DNA from: an uncultured Spirochaetaceae bacterium
GTDB taxonomy: Bacteria; Spirochaetota; Spirochaetia; Sphaerochaetales; Sphaerochaetaceae
DNA: 64,000 nt
Direction: 5' to 3'
NCBI GenBank assembly: GCA_944389105.1
Contig: CALXLD010000022.1
Location: 124,001 to 188,000, forward strand
The notes under the pieces were generated by a model, which made no database searches, was not told where the DNA came from, and was given only the letters and a program-made list of their open reading frames with translations. Shown here piece by piece: positions 50,028-58,263 of the stretch (within the stretch, counting starts at the first letter, position 1; each line of letters starts with the position of its first letter). The translations under genes were made by a program, and so were the position numbers.

Positions 50028-51068
50028 ATGGATTTCTCACGACCTGACAATGCAAGGATTATAAACAAGCTGAAGGTATTATCAGAACTAAGGAAGGGAG
50101 AGTGTTCCAGAGCGGAACTCTCAAGGAAACTTGGAATAAACAAAGTCTCTATCGGAGATATAATCCAGGCTCTTGTCAGCGAAGGGGTTGTCACTGAAGG
50201 GAAAAAGGACACATCATCCCCTGGACGCCCAGGAACGCTTGTGTCAATAAACAGAACGGGAGGTAGGGTCTTTGCTTTTGATATCAGACCACGTTCCGTC
50301 TCTGTCTCAGTGTCCGACACAATCGGAAGCATCCTAAGGTTTGAGCGTTTCCCAAGAAATGCAGATGTGATGGAAAACATAAAACATGCTATCGGGAAAA
50401 TGAGCGCAGGAAATGATATAAAAATCTATGGAAGCGCAGTTGTTGCCTCCGACGATGATATCGACACATCCTCTTTTCCACAGCCTGTAATCACAATACC
50501 AAGGGCAATTGCTGAAGCTGAAGCCGAAATAGATAAATCGGACAATCTTGACGGATTTCTCTTCCTGTCATGGTCGGATACATTCGACGCAGCAATAAAC
50601 AGAGGCGATCTTATCCATCTTCCGACACTTGCCCATATGAAGGCCCAGAAAGATGGGATATGCTCATGTGGAGGCAAAGGATGCCTGGAGATCGCGGCTT
50701 CAGGGAAAACACTCATGGAAAGGACAGGAGCAATGTCTGTAAGGGACCTTGTCAGGAACTCCAGCTATGCAGCCTCAATCAAAGAAGCTCTCAGGCCAAT
50801 TGCAGTGGCTCTGTCAGAGGCTGTACAGGCGACAGCGGCTTCAGGCGTCATGATCACAGGGGATCTCTCTGTGCTGCCGGATTCAGCATATGCCTACCTG
50901 CAGAATCTGCTCTCCTCACTTCTTCCGCCTACAAGGGAAATAATAGTCTACAGGGCATTATCAGGGGAAAAAGGGACAAGAGAAGGTGCGGCCATTGCCG
51001 CTCTGGATCTCTTTTTCTACAAGACAATGCTCCTCAGGAAGCTCGATTCGATACAGAATTATGATTGA
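50028..51068 (+). CDS. ROK-family transcriptional regulator
   Basis: About 346 residues. N-terminal winged helix-turn-helix (CSRAELSRKLGINKVSIGDI, about 27-46), then a ROK sugar-kinase-like fold with the zinc motif CSCGGKGCLE (about 208-217). The ATP phosphate motif is weak, so it is likely a regulator of XylR/NagC type without kinase activity. TACAAT (50016-50021) ends six bases before the ATG at 50028 and TGGAAA lies 17 bases upstream of it, so I prefer this start over longer in-frame ones that run back into the htpG 5' region. Divergent from htpG. Confidence 0.85.
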   Translation: MDFSRPDNARIINKLKVLSELRKGECSRAELSRKLGINKVSIGDIIQALVSEGVVTEGKKDTSSPGRPGTLVSINRTGGRVFAFDIRPRSVSVSVSDTIGSILRFERFPRNADVMENIKHAIGKMSAGNDIKIYGSAVVASDDDIDTSSFPQPVITIPRAIAEAEAEIDKSDNLDGFLFLSWSDTFDAAINRGDLIHLPTLAHMKAQKDGICSCGGKGCLEIAASGKTLMERTGAMSVRDLVRNSSYAASIKEALRPIAVALSEAVQATAASGVMITGDLSVLPDSAYAYLQNLLSSLLPPTREIIVYRALSGEKGTREGAAIAALDLFFYKTMLLRKLDSIQNYD

Positions 51069-51847
51069 TGGCTCCTGCCTTTTGACCTGAATACGAAGTA
51101 TGTGAAAAGAAGCAGCAGATAGGCAGCATATATCCCTGATTGTCCCGCGATGATATAAGAAAGGACCCATGACAGGGAAGTAAAAAGTACAGCTATCGCG
51201 GCCGACACAAGTCTATTAAGAGGAGCCTTGTACGCATTTCTGATAGCAGCTGCTGTAGTGAAGAGAATCATATCAACAATGAGTACAGCCATCAGGCAGA
51301 GCATCCATGGCTTCATCGGCTCATCCATGATGCTTCTTGCATTATCATCTGCAGGAATCGCTACAGGATAGATTACAGGCTCTGCCTCCTCCGCTTCCCC
51401 TGAAACGGGAATCACGTCTGAGCTCTCTTCAGCTGGAAGGGGAACAATCTCATCCTCATCAGGAGGAAAAGAAATAACCACGTCTTCCTCAGCCGCTTCC
51501 TCAGGTACAGGATCCGGAACAGGCTCAGAAGGCAGAGGAGTACTTTCTGCCACTTCTTCTGCAGCAGGAACAGAAACCGGTTCAGGAAGGACCTCTTCGG
51601 CTACCGGCTCTTCTTCAGGAGGAGTCTCAGCGGGCACTGCCTCTGTATTCACCTCCCTGACTGTCTCAGGAGTCGGGAGGACTATTTCCGGTACACTCTC
51701 GCTGTTCTGGCCAGTAGGATTCTCCGCAAGTGCTTCCATAAGTGCTGTAGTACGGTCCCTTGGCTCAACAACATTGCCGCCTGATGTCACACAGGCGGTC
51801 ATAAACAACGGAAATAAAATCAGAAGCAATGCTAATACTCTTCTCAT
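51059..51847 (-). CDS. Predicted lipoprotein with Pro/Glu-rich linker and C-terminal membrane segments
   Basis: About 262 residues in three parts. The N-terminal signal ends in the lipobox LFMTAC (Cys about 19). Residues about 55-165 are low-complexity Pro/Glu/Val (VPAAEEVAE, LPSEPVPDPVPEEAAEED), a likely extended spacer. Then come three hydrophobic segments (about 182-200, 212-232, 236-252). A lipid-anchored N-terminus with C-terminal transmembrane helices is an unusual combination. No family recognised. The ATG at 51847 is preferred over a TTG nine bases upstream. Convergent with the ROK gene, 10-base overlap. Confidence 0.7.
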   Translation of the reverse strand: MRRVLALLLILFPLFMTACVTSGGNVVEPRDRTTALMEALAENPTGQNSESVPEIVLPTPETVREVNTEAVPAETPPEEEPVAEEVLPEPVSVPAAEEVAESTPLPSEPVPDPVPEEAAEEDVVISFPPDEDEIVPLPAEESSDVIPVSGEAEEAEPVIYPVAIPADDNARSIMDEPMKPWMLCLMAVLIVDMILFTTAAAIRNAYKAPLNRLVSAAIAVLFTSLSWVLSYIIAGQSGIYAAYLLLLFTYFVFRSKGRSHQS

Positions 51848-51926
51848 TGGATGCAATTCAATATCTATCAGTAAATAACAAGGCTTGCAAGCAAGTCCGG
51901 CATACTTCTTTCAATCTCCACAGAAG

Positions 51927-52880
51927 CTATTTAGCTATCAATCTGAAAACAGTTTCCGTATTAAATGGCTTTCCGGGCTCGGTATATGCGCAAGGATACT
52001 CCGGATGGTTTGGAGAATCAGGGAAGAATTCCGTCTCCAGTGCGAATCCCTCAGACGCGAAAAGCATCCTGCCACCCTTTCCCGGAACATCTGAATACAA
52101 TGATGTAGCCGTATAGAAGTGAACAGCAGGAAGATCCGTAGTCATCTCAAGAATATATGAGTCCCCTTCAATGACAGCCTTCTTCTCTTCTCCGAAGATA
52201 AAGCAGTGATCATAAGCACCATCGCGTCTCTCTCCGATAAGATGGGGCTCCAGGAAATCAAAAGGAGTGCCTTTTACAGAAACTCTGGCAACAGGAATAA
52301 GACCATCATCAACTTCAAGATATTCCGGGCAGCTGAGCTTTGCCTTATGATTCTTTATGTCTCCAGTACCATTGAGATTGAAATAGACATGGTTTGTCAC
52401 ATTGACAGGGCATTTCTTCTCACTTTCAACATGATAGTTCAAAGACAGTGCACCATCTTCAGTAAGAGCGTAAGTAATCTCTGCATGATGACTTCCGGGG
52501 AAACCGCCGGCCTCTGGGGATTCGAGCGTAAGCTTAACGCTGTTTTCCGTAGTCTCTGCTATTTTCCAGAATTTCGACCCGAAATTCTTCGATCCCGAAT
52601 GGAGATTGTTTTTGCCATTGTTCTTCTCCAGAACATAGCGTGTTCCATCCATTGTGAACTCTGCATCTGCTATTCTGTTCGCAAAAGGTCCGACAACCTC
52701 TCCAAGGTGACCAGGTGCTGTAAGATATGGCTCATAGCTGTCATATCCCAGGACTATGTCCCTATCCTTATGTGAAAAGGAATGAAGGATAGCACCATAG
52801 GTATAAACTGAAACCCTATACTCTCCTGCCGTGATTATCACTTCGGAAACTTTATCATCTATTTTTCTTATCTCCGTCAT
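51927..52880 (-). CDS. galM: Aldose 1-epimerase (galactose mutarotase)
   Basis: A 317-residue mutarotase of free aldoses. GPFANRIADAEFTMDG (Arg), KNNLHSG (about 93), VTNHVYFNLNG (catalytic His about 160) and FALETEFFPDSPNHPEY (base Glu, about 281-297) match GalM. GGAGG precedes the start. The nitrilase-family gene ends 21 bases upstream, so they may be co-transcribed. Confidence 0.93.
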   Translation of the reverse strand: MTEIRKIDDKVSEVIITAGEYRVSVYTYGAILHSFSHKDRDIVLGYDSYEPYLTAPGHLGEVVGPFANRIADAEFTMDGTRYVLEKNNGKNNLHSGSKNFGSKFWKIAETTENSVKLTLESPEAGGFPGSHHAEITYALTEDGALSLNYHVESEKKCPVNVTNHVYFNLNGTGDIKNHKAKLSCPEYLEVDDGLIPVARVSVKGTPFDFLEPHLIGERRDGAYDHCFIFGEEKKAVIEGDSYILEMTTDLPAVHFYTATSLYSDVPGKGGRMLFASEGFALETEFFPDSPNHPEYPCAYTEPGKPFNTETVFRLIAK

Positions 52881-52901
52881 AATGCCTCCATGTGTATTAT
52901 A

Positions 52902-53654
52902 TCAGCAACGATACGCTTCTGGATGCCTGTATTTGCCGATATCCTCATCTTCGCGCCATTTCCGGAGTTTCTCAATATCCGCCTCACCGTATATGATGCC
53001 CTTGAAAAGAGGATCCGCCTCAGCTACCATGCTCTCGCCTTCCCATGCAAACGGAGAATACATCACAGAGCATCCCTTGTTCATTCCAGGAGGATTTGCA
53101 GAGGCTGTGTAGCATGCATTCTGAAGAGAGCAGACCATCAGTTCCATATTCCTTGGCTTCATATCAGATGTATCGCTCGGGACAAGTATAACCTCCGCAC
53201 CTGCCAGCATCAGGGCGCGTCCGCTTTCAGGATACTCTCTGTCATAGCAGATCATGATGCCGATACTGACCCCACGGTAAGATGCAACAGGGAAACCCCG
53301 GCCTGGAGAAAGTACCCGCTCATGCGAAAAAGCACAGGTGTGTACCTTGTCATAGACAAGAATGATGTCCCCAATTTCATCAATCAGGAACGCAGAATCC
53401 ATCACACTGCCATTGCAGCTGCGGAAAGCGGTAATTACAGCACCTATGGAGCAATCCCTGCATACTTTCTGTATAGGCTTCAGGTCATCTTCTTTCACCG
53501 TCCTTGGAGGAAAAGAATATGATGAGAGGAAACACTCAGGGAAAAGCACTATATCGGCACAATTGAGGCTCGCTTCCTTTATCACACCAGCAGCAGCTGC
53601 AATATTGTCCTGGACTGATGGAGAGGCATCCAGCTGTACAATCGCGATTTTCAT
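52902..53654 (-). CDS. Carbon-nitrogen hydrolase (nitrilase/omega-amidase-like)
   Basis: A 250-residue member of the nitrilase superfamily with the Glu-Lys-Cys triad: VLFPECFL (Glu about 40), VYDKVHTC (Lys about 105) and IMICYDREYPES (Cys about 138). The tail is normal length. The substrate (amide, carbamoyl amine or deaminated glutathione) is not decidable. The promoter TATAAT ends six bases before the ATG without a ribosome binding site. Directly upstream lies the small-RNA-like element. Confidence 0.88.
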   Translation of the reverse strand: MKIAIVQLDASPSVQDNIAAAAGVIKEASLNCADIVLFPECFLSSYSFPPRTVKEDDLKPIQKVCRDCSIGAVITAFRSCNGSVMDSAFLIDEIGDIILVYDKVHTCAFSHERVLSPGRGFPVASYRGVSIGIMICYDREYPESGRALMLAGAEVILVPSDTSDMKPRNMELMVCSLQNACYTASANPPGMNKGCSVMYSPFAWEGESMVAEADPLFKGIIYGEADIEKLRKWREDEDIGKYRHPEAYRC

Positions 53655-53675
53655 GTCCTGATTATAATATATAAG

Positions 53676-53795
53676 GACAAAAAATCACCGCTGGAGCAAA
53701 CCAGCGGCAAACCTCCTTGTTCCCACTTTTGAATAATGAGAGCCGTTCTGGGAACCTGCTGGGTCAATCAGGGCTTCCCTTCACTTGTTATATTC
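53676..53795. ncRNA. Third small-RNA-like element between the isochorismatase-type and nitrilase genes
   Basis: On the plus strand GAGCAAAC (53694-53701) and CAAACCTCCTT (53708-53718) repeat, in the same order, the two blocks of small RNA 1 (11 bases apart there, 6 here). The first block sits in the hairpin CCGCTGG-AGCAAA-CCAGCGG (53688-53707). Downstream GTTCCCA can pair with TGGGAAC (about 53719-53753). There is no sigma-54 promoter; TATAAT at 53663-53668 could serve either strand. On the minus strand the same hairpin followed by TGATTTTTT is a good terminator for the isochorismatase-type gene, so direction and identity are open. Confidence 0.4.
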
Positions 53796-53850
53796 TCGCA
53801 CTTAATCTTCTGGAAATCAAACAAAAAAGTATTTCTTTTAAGTAAATTTT

Positions 53851-54420
53851 TCACAATTTATTAACACCAAGGTCGCCAGAAATAGAACAGATATACTCAT
53901 CAACGTTCATTATTGAACCATGAACGGGAATCATATAGGAAACTATTGATTTAGCCTCATTCTCTGACTCCCTGCAGAGACCTGATACAGCATCCTGAAG
54001 ATATACAAAAGGAATCCCCGCATCGACGAGAGAGAATACAGTTGCAAGCACGCAGCACTCTGCAACGACACCGGTTACCACTACCCTGTCGTAAGATCCC
54101 ACGAGCTCCCTGAGCCCGGGAGCGGAAAGCGATGAATACCTGCTTTTATTGAAAACCCTGTGCCGGGAAAGATATGGGGAAAGCTCTGGGATTATCTCAT
54201 TCGCCCATTCGTTTTCATTGATCTCTCTGTTGACAGCGTTGTATTCCTTCCAGGCCCCATCTGGATCGGAAGGAGGAAGGAATGCAGTGAAGACAGCATC
54301 AACGCCTGTTTCCAGAAGACGCATTACATTCTTCTTCGTCCTTTCAATACTATGGCACTCCCATGGCATCCCTTTTTCATATGCATTCTGCATATCAATA
54401 ACAAGAATGAGATCTTTCAT
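53851..54420 (-). CDS. Isochorismatase-family cysteine hydrolase (nicotinamidase-like)
   Basis: A 189-residue alpha/beta hydrolase of the isochorismatase fold. LVIDMQNAY (Asp about 9), FNKSRYSS (Lys about 91) and VTGVVAECCVLATVFS (Cys about 123) give the catalytic triad. Nicotinamidase and other amidases share these, and the metal-binding set of true PncA is not evident, so the substrate is open. TACAAT ends seven bases before the ATG and no ribosome binding site is present. Divergent from the nucleoside phosphorylase. Confidence 0.87.
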   Translation of the reverse strand: MKDLILVIDMQNAYEKGMPWECHSIERTKKNVMRLLETGVDAVFTAFLPPSDPDGAWKEYNAVNREINENEWANEIIPELSPYLSRHRVFNKSRYSSLSAPGLRELVGSYDRVVVTGVVAECCVLATVFSLVDAGIPFVYLQDAVSGLCRESENEAKSIVSYMIPVHGSIMNVDEYICSISGDLGVNKL

Positions 54421-54478
54421 ATCTAAGATTGTACGATATTTCCCCGCATTGCGTTAGAATATAGCAGAGGAGACGGTT

Positions 54479-55222
54479 ATGAGCTCTAAGATGCCCCATA
54501 TAAGGCTTGGAAACGAAATAAATACCAGGCTTGCGATTCTTCCAGGAGATCCCGGAAGAGTAGAACGGATTGCGGAATATTTCACTGACATCTCGGACTT
54601 CGGGATGGCAAGGGAATACAGAAGCATTGCAGGAAATTACAAAGGGACAAGAATCCTTGCTATGTCCACAGGCATGGGAGGTCCTTCTGCAGCAATAGCC
54701 GTAGAGGAACTGAAGAAGCTAGGCGTCGAATGGATTATAAGGATAGGAAGCTCCGGATCACTGAAAGAAGAAGTGAAAGTAGGAGATCTTGTCATTGTCA
54801 CAGGAGCAATAAGAGATGATGGTACTAGCCGGGGCTATATCGAACCGGAATTCCCCGCCGTCTCTGATTATACTCTGCTGACTCTTCTTAAGAATAATGC
54901 GGAAGAACTCGGAATAAGCTATAAGCTCGGAATCTGCAGAAGTCATGATACAATGTACAGCGATAGGAATCCTGACCTTTACAGGAAATGGTCAAAGACT
55001 CCTGCAATGGCTTCCGATATGGAAACCGCTACCGTGCTCACAGTAGCTTCATTGCGAGGGGTCCATGCAGCTTCCGTCCTGAACACCGTATCCGGATTCC
55101 AGAGCGACGTGCCCTCCTCTGTCGGGAAGTACGCCGATGAGGAAAAGCTCTCGATGATAGGAGAGAAAAATGAGATAATCATTGCTCTTGAAGCACTGAA
55201 AGGAGTTGAAAATGGAAGGTAA
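54479..55222 (+). CDS. Uridine phosphorylase-type nucleoside phosphorylase
   Basis: A 247-residue PNP/UDP family enzyme that cleaves nucleosides with phosphate to base and (deoxy)ribose-1-phosphate. AILPGDPGRVERIAEYF (about 19-35), STGMGGPSAAIAVEEL (about 63-78), IRIGSSGSL and ASDMETATVLTVASLRG (about 180-196) fit uridine phosphorylase best. GAGGAG precedes the ATG. The ECF S component starts inside its end, so salvage enzyme and importer are made together. Confidence 0.9.
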   Translation: MSSKMPHIRLGNEINTRLAILPGDPGRVERIAEYFTDISDFGMAREYRSIAGNYKGTRILAMSTGMGGPSAAIAVEELKKLGVEWIIRIGSSGSLKEEVKVGDLVIVTGAIRDDGTSRGYIEPEFPAVSDYTLLTLLKNNAEELGISYKLGICRSHDTMYSDRNPDLYRKWSKTPAMASDMETATVLTVASLRGVHAASVLNTVSGFQSDVPSSVGKYADEEKLSMIGEKNEIIIALEALKGVENGR

Positions 55223-55820
55223 GAACATCTTTAGAACAAAATTTGATGTTGCTTCAATCGTACTCATACCGGCATGTATCGGTATCAACTACATCGGAAA
55301 GCTGTTTGCCTCAGCTCTGAAGCTTCCTCTGTGGCTGGATTCAATCGGAACCTGTCTTGGTGCATGTCTTGGAGGACCTATCATCGGCGGAATCTGCGGT
55401 GCCGCAAACAATCTTATCTACGGACTGACCACAGGAGACTCAATCACGCTGATCTATGCGCTTACAAGCCTTTTCATAGGTTTCTTTGTCGGAATAATGG
55501 CAAGAGCCGGCTTTATGAAGAGCTTCCCGAAATCGCTTCTCACCGCTCTTGTTGCGGGAGGCGTGGCAATAGTAATCTCAACTCCTCTGAACATCGTCTT
55601 CTGGGGCGGGCAGACCGGAAACGTCTGGGGAGATGCAGTATTTGCAGCTTCGCAGGCAGCCTCTCTTCCCCTCTGGCTCTCATCATTGTTCGATGAAATC
55701 ATAGTAGATGTTCCAGACAAGATCATCACACTCATCCTCACATTCATCATTCTCAAGGCACTTCCTGATAAACTCACAGCACTTTACGATGCAGATGATG
55801 AAGTGGAGAGACTTGACTAG
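55212..55820 (+). CDS. ECF transporter substrate-binding S component
   Basis: About 202 residues with six membrane helices. LPLWLDSIGTCLGACLGGPI and GGICGAANNLIYG (helices 2-3) are the Gly/Ala-rich packing segments typical of ECF S proteins. The ATG at 55212 follows AAAGGAG; a TTG two codons upstream is possible. It begins inside the phosphorylase gene and is followed at once by EcfT and EcfA, forming a dedicated (group I) importer. Co-transcription with a nucleoside phosphorylase suggests a nucleoside or nucleobase as ligand; inferred from context only. Confidence 0.8.
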   Translation: MEGKNIFRTKFDVASIVLIPACIGINYIGKLFASALKLPLWLDSIGTCLGACLGGPIIGGICGAANNLIYGLTTGDSITLIYALTSLFIGFFVGIMARAGFMKSFPKSLLTALVAGGVAIVISTPLNIVFWGGQTGNVWGDAVFAASQAASLPLWLSSLFDEIIVDVPDKIITLILTFIILKALPDKLTALYDADDEVERLD

Positions 55821-56596
55821 TGAAGAGCATCAGTCTTTACAGGGATAATGGGACGTGGTTATGCCGCGTCCATCCCTTTACAAAACTCATGTATATTGCT
55901 GCTGCGATTCTCTGTCCCCCGATTCTAGGATCGCTATGGGCATATGCAGCGGCAATCGTCGTGGATATCATCATACTGGTAAGTGCGAAATCGCTGAAAA
56001 GAGCGAAGAACCTGATAATCTTCTCCTTTACCATCATCCTCACGATATTCATCATCAAAGGTCTTTTTGATGCAGAGAATGCCACACCGGCATTCGCAAT
56101 AGGTCCTGCTGTATTCTACAAAGAAGGACTTATGAAAGCCCTGAGAACCGGAGCTGTTATTATAAACATGCTTCTCTCATTCTCAATTCTGGTACTGACT
56201 TCCAAACCCGAAGATATAGCCGATGAAATGGAAAGACATGGCTTCTCTCCGCGCCTGAGTTATGTCATCTCATCCGTATTCAGCATAATTCCCCAGATGA
56301 TGGGCACAATGGATACAATAACAGATGCACAGAGAAGCAGAGGGATGGAAACAGAGGGAAGCCTTGGGAAAAGGATGAAGGCATTCATCCCTCTGATAAC
56401 CCCTGTTGTCACAAGCTCGCTTATAAACACAAGGGAAAGAGCTATAGCCCTTGAAGTAAGAGGTTTCGGAGGAAAGGGAAAAAGAAGCTATCTCAGGACA
56501 TGGCAGAAGCATCGGGGAGATAAAGCCATGACAATCTCTCTGGCAATCCTTATTATCCTTGCTTCAATCTGGAGGGTTATCGTATGGCTTATATAG
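55820..56596 (+). CDS. ECF transporter transmembrane T component
   Basis: A 258-residue EcfT: five or so membrane helices in the first 120 residues, then the two coupling helices with their Arg-Gly signatures (QRSRGMETEG about 173-182 and LEVRGFGGKGKRS about 211-223) that dock into the ATPases. GTG start overlapping the S component stop by one base. Confidence 0.9.
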   Translation: MKSISLYRDNGTWLCRVHPFTKLMYIAAAILCPPILGSLWAYAAAIVVDIIILVSAKSLKRAKNLIIFSFTIILTIFIIKGLFDAENATPAFAIGPAVFYKEGLMKALRTGAVIINMLLSFSILVLTSKPEDIADEMERHGFSPRLSYVISSVFSIIPQMMGTMDTITDAQRSRGMETEGSLGKRMKAFIPLITPVVTSSLINTRERAIALEVRGFGGKGKRSYLRTWQKHRGDKAMTISLAILIILASIWRVIVWLI

Positions 56597-58263
56597 AGAT
56601 TGAGAATCTGAAATACAGATATCCCAGGACAGACAGGCTTGCGCTTGACGGGATAACCCTGAAAATCGAGAAAGGAAGTTTTCTCGGCATTATCGGGAAA
56701 AACGGTTCCGGTAAATCAACCCTCGCAAGCGCTATTATCGGGCTTGTCCCTCAGTTCTACAAAGGAGCATATGGCGGAAGCGTGAGAATAGACGGGCTTG
56801 ATGCTGCAAAGGTGCCTGTGACTGAGCTGGCGAGGAAAGTGGGACTTGTATTCCAGAATCCATTCAACCAGCTTTCCGGGGCGAAGGATAAGGTATATGA
56901 CGAGGTATGCTTCGGCATGCAGAACTTCGCAATTGCTCCAGATGAGATGGCAAGGAGAGCTGATGATATCCTGAAGCGCCTGGGAATATACGAATTCAGG
57001 GACAGGAATCCTTTTGATTTATCCGGCGGCCAGATGCAGAGAGTCGCAATAGCCTCGATTCTTGTGCTGAACCCCGATGTCATCATACTCGATGAGCCGA
57101 CGAGCCAGCTTGATCCAGCTGGTTCCGAAGAAGTCTTCAGAGTTGTAGAAAAGCTCAGGGAAAGCGGAATCACCGTAATAATGATCGAACAGAAGATCGA
57201 CAAGATCGCAGATTACTCAGACTCGATTCTTCTTCTTGATGATGGCAGGATGATAGCTTATGGATCCCCTTCTGAAGTGCTTTCGATGGATGGAATAGAG
57301 AGCCATGGCGTTCTTCCTCCTGCTGTAACGAGGATATCCAGGAAACTCTCTATAAGAAAACCTGACGGCTATCTGCCTGTAAACATCGAAGAAGCAGGTC
57401 CACTGATGAAAGGGAGGATAGCTTTCCGGGATATCAGCGATAAGAGCAGAAGCACTGGCCCGGAGATGCTCAGAGCTGAAGATCTGTTCTTCCATTACAG
57501 AGAGGGATTGGATGTACTGAAAGGAGTGAATCTATCTTTTGATGCCCGCCCTACTGCAATAATCGGGCAGAACGGAGCCGGAAAGACAACGCTGGCAAAA
57601 CTCATGAAAGGTCTTCTGAAACCTTCCTCTGGCAAGATCCTATTCAAGGGAAAAGACACAGCAGGAGCAACAGCAGCTTCGCTTGCTCCATCCATCGGAT
57701 ATGTCTTCCAGAATCCTGATGACCAGATTTTCAAGCCCAGAGTCATAGATGAGGTCATGTTCGGTCCTCTGAATATCGGAATGGCAGCAGAAAAAGCGAA
57801 AGAAAAAGCTTCTGCGGCACTTCATATGGTAAAGCTTGACAATGCCATGAACAGAAACCCCTATGATCTGGATCTTCATGAAAGGAAGATGGTGGCTCTG
57901 GCTTCAGTAATTGCAATGGAACCGGATGTGATAATCCTGGATGAGCCTACCATTGCACAGGATGACAGAGGCAAGGATATGATCAGGGGAATCATAAAGG
58001 AGCTTCATAAGAATGGGATGCTTGTAATCTCGATCCTTCATGACATGGATCTTGTTGCCCTCTCTTTTGACAGGGTGATAGTCATGGCCCATGGTCAGGT
58101 TATAAAGGATGGAAGCCCACGGGAAGTATTCTCCGATTCACAGGCTCTTATGGAAGCAGGGCTTGAACTGCCTCATGTAGCTTCACTTGCAAGAGCTCTG
58201 GGAGATGATGGGATAAAGCTATCTGAGGAGGAGTTCCTCTCATCCTGTACCTTCACAGGATGA
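56584..58263 (+). CDS. ECF transporter ATPase, two ABC domains in one chain
   Basis: A 559-residue fused EcfA-EcfA'. Domain 1: IGKNGSGKST (about 37-46), LSGGQMQRVAIAS (about 142-154), VIILDEPTSQLD. Domain 2: IGQNGAGKTTL (about 325-335) and VIILDEPTIAQDD, but its signature reads LDLHERKMVALAS instead of LSGGQ, so one of the two composite ATP sites is probably degenerate. Overlaps EcfT by 13 bases. The plus-strand gene ends 11 bases inside the convergent nucleotidase gene. Confidence 0.92.
   Translation: MAYIEIENLKYRYPRTDRLALDGITLKIEKGSFLGIIGKNGSGKSTLASAIIGLVPQFYKGAYGGSVRIDGLDAAKVPVTELARKVGLVFQNPFNQLSGAKDKVYDEVCFGMQNFAIAPDEMARRADDILKRLGIYEFRDRNPFDLSGGQMQRVAIASILVLNPDVIILDEPTSQLDPAGSEEVFRVVEKLRESGITVIMIEQKIDKIADYSDSILLLDDGRMIAYGSPSEVLSMDGIESHGVLPPAVTRISRKLSIRKPDGYLPVNIEEAGPLMKGRIAFRDISDKSRSTGPEMLRAEDLFFHYREGLDVLKGVNLSFDARPTAIIGQNGAGKTTLAKLMKGLLKPSSGKILFKGKDTAGATAASLAPSIGYVFQNPDDQIFKPRVIDEVMFGPLNIGMAAEKAKEKASAALHMVKLDNAMNRNPYDLDLHERKMVALASVIAMEPDVIILDEPTIAQDDRGKDMIRGIIKELHKNGMLVISILHDMDLVALSFDRVIVMAHGQVIKDGSPREVFSDSQALMEAGLELPHVASLARALGDDGIKLSEEEFLSSCTFTG

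Noticed and set aside
53719-53795. Signal recognition particle RNA
   Set aside because: The minus strand has a CCCAGCAGGT-like stretch, but the conserved GGAAGG tetraloop region and AGCAG partner strand of the SRP domain are missing.
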